Shown here one piece after another: positions 1 to 7,731 of a stretch of 43,303 nt of DNA (position 1 is the stretch's first letter; each line of letters opens with the position of its first letter). A program made the position numbers and the translations under genes. The stretch comes from Caulobacteraceae bacterium (lineage in GTDB: Bacteria; Pseudomonadota; Alphaproteobacteria; Caulobacterales; Caulobacteraceae): NCBI GenBank assembly GCA_025450315.1, contig JANWHQ010000145.1, positions 1 through 43,303 of the forward strand, read 5' to 3'. The notes beneath the pieces are model-generated. The model was given only the letters and a program-made list of their open reading frames with translations. It ran no database searches and had not been told where the DNA came from.

Positions 1-1
1 G

Positions 2-193
2 GCCCCGGGCGCCCGGCCGCCTCGCGTGAAGGAAATGTGGCGGGTGGTGCGGCTCGACGCGCAGCAGCGCGTCGAGCTCGCGCGCGAGATGACCGAGCTC
101 CTGGACCGCTACGCCGGGCCGGCGGGGAGCGCGGCCTCGGAGCTCTACTGGGTGCATGCGGCCTTCGCGCCGCGGCGGACGGCGGACGGCTGA
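2..193 (+). CDS. C-terminal fragment of an unidentified protein (possibly a winged-helix regulator)
   Basis: An open frame runs in from the left edge and stops with TGA after 63 codons. The visible part has a Trp-Arg-Val-Val segment, an amphipathic helix rich in Glu, Leu and Arg (about residues 19-38), and an ending of the form YWVHAAFAPRR. That resembles the C-terminal dimerisation helices of ArsR-like winged-helix regulators, but this is a weak impression and no DNA-binding helix is in the window. It converges on the aldolase/DhaKL operon, with a hairpin between them. The 5' end is missing, so start and length are unknown. Confidence 0.5.
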   Translation, partial: APGARPPRVKEMWRVVRLDAQQRVELAREMTELLDRYAGPAGSAASELYWVHAAFAPRRTADG

Positions 194-200
194 AAGACAA

Positions 201-229
201 ACGGCCGGCGACTGCGAGCCGCCGGCCGT
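201..229 (-). terminator. Hairpin terminator between convergent genes, downstream of dhaK
   Basis: A perfect 10-bp stem (ACGGCCGGCG at 201-210 pairing with CGCCGGCCGT at 220-229) closes a 9-nt loop. Read on the minus strand, the stem is followed by a T-rich stretch (GTTTGTCTTTC), so it looks like an intrinsic terminator for the aldolase-dhaK operon. On the plus strand there is no T tract, but the hairpin sits 7 nt after the stop of the incoming gene and could serve both. Confidence 0.7.
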
Positions 230-252
230 CCGAAGTCACAAGCCGAGGGGGC

Positions 253-1248
253 TCAGAACACCCGGATCGGGATCTCCGCCGGGGCGGCCAGCAGGTCTTC
301 CAGTTCTGCGTCCAGACGCAGCAGGGTCAGCGAGGCGCCGGCCATCTCCAGCGAGGTGCAGTACTCGCCGACATAGTTGCGCACCACGGTCAGGCCCGCC
401 TTCTGGGCGCGCTGGGCCGCCCGGCGGTAGAGCAGGTAGAGCTCGCTGATCGGCGTGCCGCCCAGGCCGTTGACCATCATCGCGATGCGGTCGCCGGACT
501 TGAACGGCAGGTCCGAGGCGATGGCGTCGAACATCTCGTCGACGATGGCGTCGGCGGCCTTGAGCTTGTCGCGGCGTCGGCCCGGCTCGCCATGGATGCC
601 GATGCCGACTTCCATCTCGTCCTCGGCGATGTCGAACAGCTGGGCGCCCTTCAGCGGCGGCACGCAGGAGGTCAGGGCCACGCCCATGCTGCGGACCTGG
701 CTGTTCACCTTGTCGGCGATGCGCAGCAGCTCCTCGAGGCTGGCGCCCCGCTCGGCGGCCGCGCCGCAGGCCTTGATGACGAAGAAGTTGCCGGCCACGC
801 CGCGGCGGCCGATCGAATAGGTCGAGTTCGGCACCGAGACGTCATCGGCGATGATGAACTTCTCCACCTTGATGCCCTGGGCCTGGGCCATCTCGATGGC
901 CATGTCCCAGCTCATCCGGTCGCCCTGGTAGTTGTTGATCAGCACCAGCACGCCGGCGTCGGACTTCAGGGCCTCGATGCAGGCCAGGCAGGTGTCGACC
1001 GGGGGGGCGGCGAACACCGCGCCCGGCGAGGCGGCGTCCAGCATGCCCGGCCCGACGGCCATGACGTGGGCCGGCTCGTGCCCGGAGCCCGATCCCTGGA
1101 CCAGCGAGACCTTGGAGTTGTCAGGCCGGTCGGAACGGTAGAGCAAGTTGAATTCGGGCACGTATTTGAACTTGCCCGGGTTGGCCAGGTGAACGCCTTC
1201 GATCATCTCTGCGACGAAGTCGTTCGGATCGTTGAGGAACTTCTTCAC
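253..1248 (-). CDS. dhaK: Dihydroxyacetone kinase subunit DhaK (DAK1 domain)
   Basis: Substrate-binding subunit of a two-subunit dihydroxyacetone-type kinase. In this family a histidine forms a covalent hemiaminal with the carbonyl of dihydroxyacetone or a related short ketose, and DhaL then phosphorylates it. The 331-aa protein is full length. Visible motifs are GSGSGHEPAH (His57), the NYQGDRM segment (Asp110) and GIGIHGEPG, whose His219 corresponds to the covalent histidine. The C-terminal GEYCTSLEMAGASLTL segment is typical. It is the last gene of the operon, 45 bp after dhaL. No DhaM phosphotransferase gene is in the window, so whether the phosphate donor is ATP or the PTS cannot be decided. 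The true substrate could be a C4 ketose such as erythrulose rather than dihydroxyacetone. Confidence 0.92.
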   Translation of the reverse strand: MKKFLNDPNDFVAEMIEGVHLANPGKFKYVPEFNLLYRSDRPDNSKVSLVQGSGSGHEPAHVMAVGPGMLDAASPGAVFAAPPVDTCLACIEALKSDAGVLVLINNYQGDRMSWDMAIEMAQAQGIKVEKFIIADDVSVPNSTYSIGRRGVAGNFFVIKACGAAAERGASLEELLRIADKVNSQVRSMGVALTSCVPPLKGAQLFDIAEDEMEVGIGIHGEPGRRRDKLKAADAIVDEMFDAIASDLPFKSGDRIAMMVNGLGGTPISELYLLYRRAAQRAQKAGLTVVRNYVGEYCTSLEMAGASLTLLRLDAELEDLLAAPAEIPIRVF

Positions 1249-1293
1249 TCGTATTTCCCCCTATCGGTTGGGTTATGGTTCTATCGGCTTTGG

Positions 1294-1950
1294 TCAGGCG
1301 CTGACCTGGGACAGGCTGACGCCGAATTCGGTGCAGAGGTCGCGCAGGATGGTCGCCACCGCCACCATCCCGGGGTCCGGCGTGCCGGAGGAGCGGTCGC
1401 CGGTGAACTGCTGACGGCCCCGCTTGGCCACCCAGCTCTTGGCCTTCTCGGCCGCCTCCTCGGCGGCGAGGGTGGCGTCCCGGAGCGCGGCGTTGTTGTC
1501 GCCGTCGCCATGGGCGTGGGCCGCGATCGCCTCGCGCACCGGGATCAGCGAGTCGATCAGGGTCTTGTCGCCGGGCTGGGCGCCGCCGCGCTGCTGGATG
1601 CCGTCGATGGCCGCCTGGACGATCTTCTCCAGATCCTCCAGCGTGATCGTCATCTTGTCCTTGCAGAGCATGCCGGCGCGCATGAACGCCGTGCCCCAAA
1701 GCGGGCCGGACGAGCCGCCCACGTGCTTGGAGATGATCATGCTGAGCTTCAGCAGGAAGGCGCCGATGTTGCTCTTGTCGATGGTCGGCAGGTCGGTCTG
1801 GATGACGCGGAAGCCGGCGGCCAGCGACGCGCCGAAATCGCCGTCGCCAGCCAGGGCGTCCAGGTCCGAGAAGTGCTGCTCGTTCTTCAGGACGGTCGCC
1901 GAGGTGGCCTTGATCGTGCGCTCGACGGCGCCGAGCGTGATGTCACTCAT
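1294..1950 (-). CDS. dhaL: Dihydroxyacetone kinase subunit DhaL (ADP/Mg-binding)
   Basis: Nucleotide-binding subunit that pairs with DhaK. The start is the ATG at 1950 (MSDITLGAV), preceded by a GGGAGA ribosome-binding site; a longer frame to 2007 would overlap the upstream stop and adds no recognisable sequence. The product is 218 aa, close to the family norm of about 210. The Mg-chelating aspartates are in DLDALAGDGDFG (Asp31, Asp36, Asp38), and GGSSGPLWGT (about 78-87) matches the conserved GGSSGPLYGT loop. One oddity is Phe in place of the His usual in GDGDHG. It lies 34 bp after the HAD phosphatase and 45 bp before dhaK, in one operon. Confidence 0.9.
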   Translation of the reverse strand: MSDITLGAVERTIKATSATVLKNEQHFSDLDALAGDGDFGASLAAGFRVIQTDLPTIDKSNIGAFLLKLSMIISKHVGGSSGPLWGTAFMRAGMLCKDKMTITLEDLEKIVQAAIDGIQQRGGAQPGDKTLIDSLIPVREAIAAHAHGDGDNNAALRDATLAAEEAAEKAKSWVAKRGRQQFTGDRSSGTPDPGMVAVATILRDLCTEFGVSLSQVSA

Positions 1951-1984
1951 CGTCCAATTCTCCCAATGACGCGGGCGGAGCCCA

Positions 1985-2707
1985 TCACGCGGCTCTCTTG
2001 GATGCAAGCTGGGCGAGATCGCCCAGGGTGATGCGCACGTCCGGCGGATCGCCGAGTTCGGGCACCACCGCCGCCGCTCCGGTGAAGTCTTCCTGGGTGG
2101 TGTAGGCGCTGGTGGTGATCAGGCAGGGCAGGCCCGCGCCGCTGGCGGCGAGGAGGCCATTGCGGCTGTCCTCGATCACCACGCACTCGTTGACCGGCAA
2201 GCCCAGCGACTGCTTGGCCAGCTCGTAGATCTCCGGGTCGGGCTTCTTCCTGGAGACCACGTCGCCGGCGTGGACGAACTCGAACTTCGCCTTCCGCTCG
2301 GCCCCGAAAAGGTCCAGCACCCCGTCGATCGCCTTCGGCGCGGAGGTGGTGCACACCCCCAGCCGAACGCCGGCCGCGATCGCTTCGTCGACGATGCGCG
2401 AGATGCCGGGGCGCAGGGGCAGCTGGCCCGAGGCGATGATGTCGGTGAAGAAATCGGTCTTGGTCTTGTGCAGCGCGGCGATCAGCTCGTCCCTGGACTC
2501 CGAGCGGCCCTCGGGCCAGCCGTGGGTGTCGAAGTAGTGGCGCATGCGCTCCTTGCCGCCGCCGATGAGCAGAAGCTCGCCGTAGAGCGGCACGCTCCAG
2601 TCCGCGTCGACGCCCAGGGCCTCGAACGCGCGGTTGAACGCCACGCGATGGCCGTCGCGCTCGGTGTCGACCAGCACGCCGTCGCAATCGAAGATCAATG
2701 CCTTCAT
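1985..2707 (-). CDS. HAD-family sugar-phosphate phosphatase, CbbY-like
   Basis: Haloacid-dehalogenase phosphatase of 240 aa. Motif I is FDCDGVLVDTE with nucleophile Asp7 and acid/base Asp9. Motif II is the Thr in VCTTSAP, motif III the Lys in SRKKPDPEIY, and motif IV VIEDSRNG. The cap contains GGKERMRHYF and a KTDFF...LRPGI stretch that I associate with CbbY, the xylulose-1,5-bisphosphate phosphatase that accompanies Rubisco in Rhodobacter. No Rubisco gene is visible, so the role here is more likely removal of a dead-end or pathway sugar phosphate made by the neighbouring kinase and aldolase. The start ATG lies 14 bp after the aldolase stop, indicating cotranscription. Substrate is unknown. 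Confidence 0.85.
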   Translation of the reverse strand: MKALIFDCDGVLVDTERDGHRVAFNRAFEALGVDADWSVPLYGELLLIGGGKERMRHYFDTHGWPEGRSESRDELIAALHKTKTDFFTDIIASGQLPLRPGISRIVDEAIAAGVRLGVCTTSAPKAIDGVLDLFGAERKAKFEFVHAGDVVSRKKPDPEIYELAKQSLGLPVNECVVIEDSRNGLLAASGAGLPCLITTSAYTTQEDFTGAAAVVPELGDPPDVRITLGDLAQLASKRAA

Positions 2708-2721
2708 GATAGGAGCTGAGC

Positions 2722-3603
2722 TCAGGCGGCCTTGGACAGCACTTCGGCGGCCTTACCGGTCCCGCCGAATTCCGCGATCTTGGATTTGAACAGCGCCTTG
2801 CACGCCTGGTACTGGGCGTCGATCAGGTGCAGGGGCTCGAAGTCCTTGGGGTTGTCGCGGTGGAAGCCCGTGAAGCTCTCGACGAACACGTGCTTGAGGT
2901 TGGTCGAGATGTTGATCTTGGCGCAGCCGCCGGCGATGCAGCGGCGGATGGTGTCCTCGTCCAGCCCCGTGCCGCCGTGCAGCGCCATCGGCACGTGGGT
3001 CTGGCTGTTGATTTCCTTGATCAGGTCGAACGCCACCTTGGGCTCGCCCTTGTAATAGCCGTGGGCGGTGCCGACCGCGGCGGCGAAGGCGGCGAGGTCC
3101 AGCTGGCTGGTGAAGCGGACCGCGTCCTCGGGCGTGGTGAGGTGCTGGCCCTCTTCCTCGGTGACGACCATGTCGTCCTCGACGCCAAGGATCTGGCCGA
3201 GCTCGGCCTCGAGCCCGCAGCCGTGCTTGTCGGCGATCTCCTGGACCCGCTTGGAGAGCTCCAGGTTCTTCTCGAAGGGCTGATCGGAGGCGTCGATCAT
3301 CACCGAGGTCCAGCCGGTCTCGGCGCACTTCCTGATGACCTCCAGGTCCTTGCAGTGGTCCAGGTGCAACACCACGGGCGAGGGAGAGTCCTCGGCCACC
3401 GTGGCGACCCAGCTGAACACTTCCTTGTGGCTGAAGTACTTGATGGTCTTGGCCGAGACCTGGACGATCACCGGCGCTTCCAGCTCCTCGGCGGCCTTGA
3501 TCATGGCCTTGGTGGTGGAGAAATCGAGCAGGTTGAAGGCCGCGACCGCATAGCCTTTCGCCATCGCCTCCCGAAGCACCGGCTTCATGTTGACCAAAGG
3601 CAT
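2722..3603 (-). CDS. Class II ketose-bisphosphate aldolase (fructose-bisphosphate aldolase family)
   Basis: Zn-dependent class II aldolase, 293 aa, near the GatY/KbaY/FbaA short-form length. Expected motifs are present: LHLDHC (Asp82 catalytic, His83 metal ligand), AHGYYKG (His181), MALHGGTG (His209) and KINISTN (residues 229-235, phosphate binding). It reversibly cleaves a ketose phosphate to DHAP plus an aldehyde. It is the first gene of the minus-strand operon aldolase-HAD-dhaL-dhaK, with a strong GGGAGGAA ribosome-binding site just upstream of the ATG. Its location with a DhaKL kinase and a CbbY-like phosphatase, away from glycolytic genes, suggests a peripheral sugar or polyol pathway rather than central glycolysis. 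That is inference. Confidence 0.88.
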   Translation of the reverse strand: MPLVNMKPVLREAMAKGYAVAAFNLLDFSTTKAMIKAAEELEAPVIVQVSAKTIKYFSHKEVFSWVATVAEDSPSPVVLHLDHCKDLEVIRKCAETGWTSVMIDASDQPFEKNLELSKRVQEIADKHGCGLEAELGQILGVEDDMVVTEEEGQHLTTPEDAVRFTSQLDLAAFAAAVGTAHGYYKGEPKVAFDLIKEINSQTHVPMALHGGTGLDEDTIRRCIAGGCAKINISTNLKHVFVESFTGFHRDNPKDFEPLHLIDAQYQACKALFKSKIAEFGGTGKAAEVLSKAA

Positions 3604-3919
3604 GACATTCCTCCCTCAGGACGTTGGCGCGACGAGCCTCGCTCGATACGACGCCAGCGTCTCAAAAATTTGTCCCCCGCTCCCGGCGCCAAAGCCAGGG
3701 ATCCTGGGCGGCGCATGGCGGGCGCTCCTGGCGGCGCTGGACGACGCCCGCTCGACACACACGCTCGCAAGATCCCGTGCGGGGCGCGGAGCTGTTGGAC
3801 GGTTAGCATCCCGGATTGCCGATCACAACGGCGTCCCGGCCGCGGCCGCACGTCCGGCCGCGGGTCAGAACGGCGGATCGAGGTCGGCCGCCCCAGCGAG
3901 GCGGACGGCGGCGCGGCGA
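3604..3919. other. Intergenic region of 316 bp: aldolase operon leader and a downstream hairpin
   Basis: No credible gene was found; the open frames here are GC-driven shadows. On the minus strand the segment next to 3603 supplies the ribosome-binding site of the aldolase and probably the promoter. A short A/T-rich patch (AAAAATTTG near 3665) is the only non-GC-rich stretch, but I could not assign -35/-10 elements. A 9-bp perfect inverted repeat is listed separately. Confidence 0.6.
3840..3863 (-). terminator. GC hairpin downstream of the DUF8021-like gene
   Basis: CCGCGGCCG (3840-3848) and CGGCCGCGG (3855-3863) form a perfect 9-bp stem with a 6-nt loop, about 56 nt past the stop of the minus-strand gene that ends at 3920. 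There is no T tract, so intrinsic termination is uncertain. Confidence 0.35.
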
Positions 3920-4876
3920 TCAGTTCGCGGCCAGCTTGGCCGGGATATCCGGCGACAGCTTCAGCCCGCAGTTGGCGATCTTGCAGGCGGTGATGGTGTG
4001 CACGTAGCGGATCTTGCCGTGCTCGATGCGGAAGGTGTGGGAGTCGGGCTCCTGGTTGGTCCCGAAATGGTTGACCACCGTCACCGCCCCGATCTCCGGG
4101 TCGACGATGTACTGGCGATCGACGATCTTCACGCCGCTGGGCACCCCGACGTTGCAGCTGTCGGCGGGGTCCGAGACGCCCGGGCCGCCCTTGCCGGTGT
4201 AAAGGCCCCCCTCCAGCCGCTCGCAGGGACTGCCCCAGGGAACCACCACCTTCTTGTCGTTGAAGTAGTCGAGGTAGGCGTCCGCCGCCGCGATAAGGGT
4301 CTGGCGGCTGTCGCGTTCGGCCTCGGGGATCACGCCCCAGTTCTCGGCCTTGTCGTACTTCAGGGTGCCGGCCGGGCTGAACAGCCAGCCGTTCGACTTG
4401 TCGGTGACCAGGATGTCGATGCTGCCGAGCTGCCCCCCGCGCTCCGAGAGCACGGCCCCCAGCACGTAGGGATGGGCCGGGTCGGTGATGATCACCTCGG
4501 TGAAGGACATGCAGGTCTGGTCGTCGTAGATGGACCGGGTGAAGTCGATCTTCTGGGGCTTCGAGATGACGCCTGTCGCCATCGTCGATTCGTCGAGGTT
4601 CTGGTTGTAGTCGACCCACAGGCCCATCGGGATGACGCTGGTGTCGCCGGTGGTCTGGGCCTGGATGTACTGGGCGGTGAGCTTGCGCAGGGCCGCCGGC
4701 TCGCAAGGGCCGCCGCCGAACTGGGCGAAGGCCGGCGCCGCGGCGCCCAGGATCAGACATCCCGCCAGGGCGGGACCGATCAGCGCGCCCATTCGGCCCA
4801 GGGCGCTCCAGCGACCCTTGGCCGCACGCTCCAGGTCCAAGCCTCCCTTCCGATCACGAACCAAGGTCATCGTCAC
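3920..4876 (-). CDS. Exported protein resembling the fungal DUF8021 family
   Basis: A 318-aa protein with a long basic N-terminus, a hydrophobic segment (about residues 30-50) and an AxA-like cleavage site (APAFAQ), so probably exported by Sec or anchored. The mature part contains ISKPQKIDFTRSIYD, HPYVLGAVL, NGWLFSPAGTL, AAADAYLDYFNDKKVVVPWG, CERLEGGLYTG, SCNVGVPSGVKI and SHTFRIEHGKIRYVHT. I recall this order of motifs from secreted fungal proteins of the DUF8021 family, a SnoaL/NTF2-like fold of unknown function. Conserved cysteines suggest disulfides. It is transcribed divergently from the tandem secreted paralogues, with about 270 bp between them. No enzymatic role is established. Confidence 0.8.
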   Translation of the reverse strand: MTMTLVRDRKGGLDLERAAKGRWSALGRMGALIGPALAGCLILGAAAPAFAQFGGGPCEPAALRKLTAQYIQAQTTGDTSVIPMGLWVDYNQNLDESTMATGVISKPQKIDFTRSIYDDQTCMSFTEVIITDPAHPYVLGAVLSERGGQLGSIDILVTDKSNGWLFSPAGTLKYDKAENWGVIPEAERDSRQTLIAAADAYLDYFNDKKVVVPWGSPCERLEGGLYTGKGGPGVSDPADSCNVGVPSGVKIVDRQYIVDPEIGAVTVVNHFGTNQEPDSHTFRIEHGKIRYVHTITACKIANCGLKLSPDIPAKLAAN

Positions 4877-5150
4877 CCCCCGCTCAGCGTTTCTCGAGTG
4901 GCTCCGACTATTGTGAATCGCAGCCTCCCTGTCACTAAGCTTCGCACGTGAATCAGACGGCGCCGGCGTGACCCGGCGAGCGCCGTTCGCCGATCGTTGT
5001 CGGAATCGCCGAGGCCCGCTTGCGGCCCTCGCGCCCTGCTGGCATGTTTGACAGTGACAATCATGGCCGAATTCGCTCGTCCCGTGCTCCTAGACATGGG
5101 CCGAGGCGAACCTGGCGGCCTCAGGACACACAAAGGTGTGGGGGAAATCA

Positions 5151-6395
5151 GTGCCTAAGACCCGCAATATCATTCTGTTCGCCACGGCGGCGTCGCTCTG
5201 CGTCAGCATGGCGGCCCTCGCCCTCGCCCAGGAGAACGGCCCCCCGCCGCAAGCCGGCGCCGCGGCGCCGGCCGGCCAGGCGCCTCGCCCGGCCCGGCCG
5301 GGCGCCCTGCCGCCGCAGGACGAAGCGAAGCTCCGCGTGGAGCATCCCGAGCTCTACGTCCTGCCGCCGGTGTCCCATAAGTATCAGCCCAAGAAGACCG
5401 AATGGGGCGATCCGGACCTGCGCGGCATGTGGCCGGTCGATTCGGTCGGCGGCCTGCCGCTGCAGCGGCCGGCGGCCATGGGCGATCGCGTCTTCCTCAC
5501 CGAAGCCGAGCTCAAGGTCCGTGACGCGGCCATGGAACGGCAGCGCGAGGCGCCGGCCAAGGAAACCAAGTCGGGCAAGCTCGGCATGGGCAACTGGGTC
5601 GAGGAGACCGGCGCCGGGGGGCGGCAGACCGACATGGTCGTCGATCCCAGGGACGGCCGCCTGCCGGCCCTGACGGCCGAAGGCAAGAAGATGGAGGCCC
5701 TCGGCCGCTCTAGCTGGGTGCGGGGCCAGAGCTTCGACTGGGTGACCGACTTCGACAGCTGGGACCGCTGCATCACCCGCGGCTTCCCCGCCTCCATGCT
5801 GCCGTTCCACTACAACAACGGCGTGCAGATCCTGCAGTCCCCGGGCTATGTGGTGATCAATCTGGAGATGATCCACGACGCCCGCATCATCCCGCTGGAC
5901 GGCCGGCCGGACGCGCCCGCAGGCGTCAGCAATTGGATGGGCGTCAGCCGCGGGCACTTTGAAGGCAATACCCTGGTGGTGGAGACCGACCATATCCGGC
6001 CCGGCGCCGCGCCGCTGAACGCCGCCACCATCGGCGGTCCCGTGCCCGCCTGGAACACCATCCCGATGAGCCCTGAGGCCCACGTGACCGAGCGCTTCAC
6101 GCCCATCGACGCCAACCACATCACCTATGAGATGACCTATTCCGACCCGGTGATCTGGACCGCGCCCTTCACGCTGCGGATGGATTGGACCCGCAACGAG
6201 AAATACAAGTTCTTCGAATACGCCTGTCACGAGGGCGACGTTCAGGTTCGCAACTACATCATCGCCGATCACGTCAAGCGGGCGAAGGAGAAGGCCGCGG
6301 CCGCCGAGAAGGCGCAGGCCGCCGGTCCGACCCCGGCTTCCGCGCCCGTGGCGCCGCCCGCTCCAGCGGTGGCTGCGCCCCAGCAGCGTCCGTGA
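5151..6395 (+). CDS. Secreted protein of an uncharacterised family, tandem paralogue 1
   Basis: The product is 414 aa from the GTG at 5151. I chose this start because the GGGGGAA ribosome-binding site lies at the right distance and the second paralogue starts at the same place; an in-frame GTG at 5136 is an alternative. A Sec signal peptide (basic KTR, hydrophobic stretch, ALA-Q site) is followed by a Pro/Ala-rich linker. The core contains EWGDPDLRGMWP, DRCITRGFPASMLPF, YNNGVQILQ, MIHDARIIPLDGRPDAP, NWMGVSRGHFEGNTLVVETD and YACHEGD, and the tail is Ala/Pro-rich. I know this family only as a widespread uncharacterised exported protein of Proteobacteria and Acidobacteriota, often in multiple copies. 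Two invariant cysteines (DRC and YAC) are candidates for a disulfide or a metal site. Function unknown. Confidence 0.85.
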   Translation: MPKTRNIILFATAASLCVSMAALALAQENGPPPQAGAAAPAGQAPRPARPGALPPQDEAKLRVEHPELYVLPPVSHKYQPKKTEWGDPDLRGMWPVDSVGGLPLQRPAAMGDRVFLTEAELKVRDAAMERQREAPAKETKSGKLGMGNWVEETGAGGRQTDMVVDPRDGRLPALTAEGKKMEALGRSSWVRGQSFDWVTDFDSWDRCITRGFPASMLPFHYNNGVQILQSPGYVVINLEMIHDARIIPLDGRPDAPAGVSNWMGVSRGHFEGNTLVVETDHIRPGAAPLNAATIGGPVPAWNTIPMSPEAHVTERFTPIDANHITYEMTYSDPVIWTAPFTLRMDWTRNEKYKFFEYACHEGDVQVRNYIIADHVKRAKEKAAAAEKAQAAGPTPASAPVAPPAPAVAAPQQRP

Positions 6396-6528
6396 CATAA
6401 GGGCGCTTGGCGGGGGAATTCGCTCGGCCCGCTTGCGGGACCGCCGCTGGCGAGCGACGAACCGGCCGTGCAAGGGCGAACGAAATAAGGTCGATCGACC
6501 TCGAGACACACAGGATGTGGGGAAAATA

Positions 6529-7689
6529 GTGGCTAAGACTCGCACCATAGCTCTGTTCGCCGCGGCGGCATGGCTCTCGCTCGGCCTGACCGTGGCCAGC
6601 GCTCAATTCGGTCCCCCCGGCCCGAAGGTGGACGAGCAGGAGCTCCAGCGGGACCATCCCGAGCTCTACGTCCTGCCGCCGGTGTCCCATAAGTATCAGC
6701 CCAAGAAGACCGAATGGGGCGATCCGGACCTGCGCGGCATGTGGCCGATCGACTCCATCGGCGGCCTGCCCCTGCAGCGCCCGCCGACCATGGGCGATCG
6801 CGTCTTCCTGAGCCAGGAGGAGCTCAAGGCCCGCGACGCCCAGATGGAGCGCCTGCGCGAGGCGCCGGCCAAGGAGACCAAGGCCGGCAAGCTCGGCATG
6901 GGCAACTGGGTCGAGGAGACGGGCGCGGGCCGGCAGACCTCGATGGTGGTCGATCCCAGGAACGGCCGCCTGCCGGCCCTCACGCCGGCGGGCGAGGCGC
7001 TGCGGAAGATCGGACGCTCGAGTTGGGTGCCCGGCCAGACCTACGACTGGGTGACCGACTTCGACAGCTGGGACCGCTGCATCACCCGCGGCTTCCCCGC
7101 CTCCATGCTGCCGTTCCGCTACAACAACGGCGTGCAGATCCTGCAGGCCCCGGGCTATGTGGTGATCAATCTGGAGATGATCCACGATGCCCGCATCATC
7201 CCGCTGGACGGCCGGCCGGACGCGCCCGCAGGCGTCAGCAATTGGATGGGCGTCAGCCGCGGGCACTTTGAAGGCAACACCCTGGTGGTCGAGACCGACC
7301 ACATCCGCCCCGGCGCCGCGCCGCTGAACGCCGCCACCATCGGCGGGCCCTCGCCGGCGTGGAACACCATTCCGATGAGCCCTGAGGCCCATGTGACCGA
7401 GCGGTTCACGCCCATCGGCCCGAACACCATCACCTATGAGATGACCTATTCGGACCCGGTCTACTGGACCGCGCCCTTCACGCTGCGGATGGATTGGACC
7501 CGCAACGAGAAATACAAGTTCTTCGAATACGCCTGCCACGAGGGCGACGTTCAGGTTCACAACTACATCATCGCCGATCACGCCAAGCGCGAGAAGGCGA
7601 AGGAAGCGGCGGCCCAGAAGGCGGCTCCGACGCCCGTCGCCGAGGCCACGCCGGCGGCCGCTCCGGCGGACCCCGCCAAGAGGTCGTAA
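6529..7689 (+). CDS. Secreted protein of an uncharacterised family, tandem paralogue 2
   Basis: The product is 386 aa from the GTG at 6529 (VAKTRTIALF), with GGGGAAAA upstream, matching the start of paralogue 1. A signal peptide ends near ASAQF, and the Pro-rich linker is shorter than in copy 1. The core motifs are the same: EWGDPDLRGMWP, DRCITRGFPASMLPF, IIPLDGRPDAP, WMGVSRGHFEGNTLVVE and YACHEGDVQV. Large blocks are identical to copy 1 even at synonymous sites. It begins 133 bp after copy 1 and ends 42 bp before copy 3, so the three may share a transcript. No catalytic motif is recognised. Confidence 0.85.
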   Translation: MAKTRTIALFAAAAWLSLGLTVASAQFGPPGPKVDEQELQRDHPELYVLPPVSHKYQPKKTEWGDPDLRGMWPIDSIGGLPLQRPPTMGDRVFLSQEELKARDAQMERLREAPAKETKAGKLGMGNWVEETGAGRQTSMVVDPRNGRLPALTPAGEALRKIGRSSWVPGQTYDWVTDFDSWDRCITRGFPASMLPFRYNNGVQILQAPGYVVINLEMIHDARIIPLDGRPDAPAGVSNWMGVSRGHFEGNTLVVETDHIRPGAAPLNAATIGGPSPAWNTIPMSPEAHVTERFTPIGPNTITYEMTYSDPVYWTAPFTLRMDWTRNEKYKFFEYACHEGDVQVHNYIIADHAKREKAKEAAAQKAAPTPVAEATPAAAPADPAKRS

Positions 7690-7731
7690 GGGGGCGGGGG
7701 GCGCCCTCCTGAGGAAACGGGAAGGTCATCG

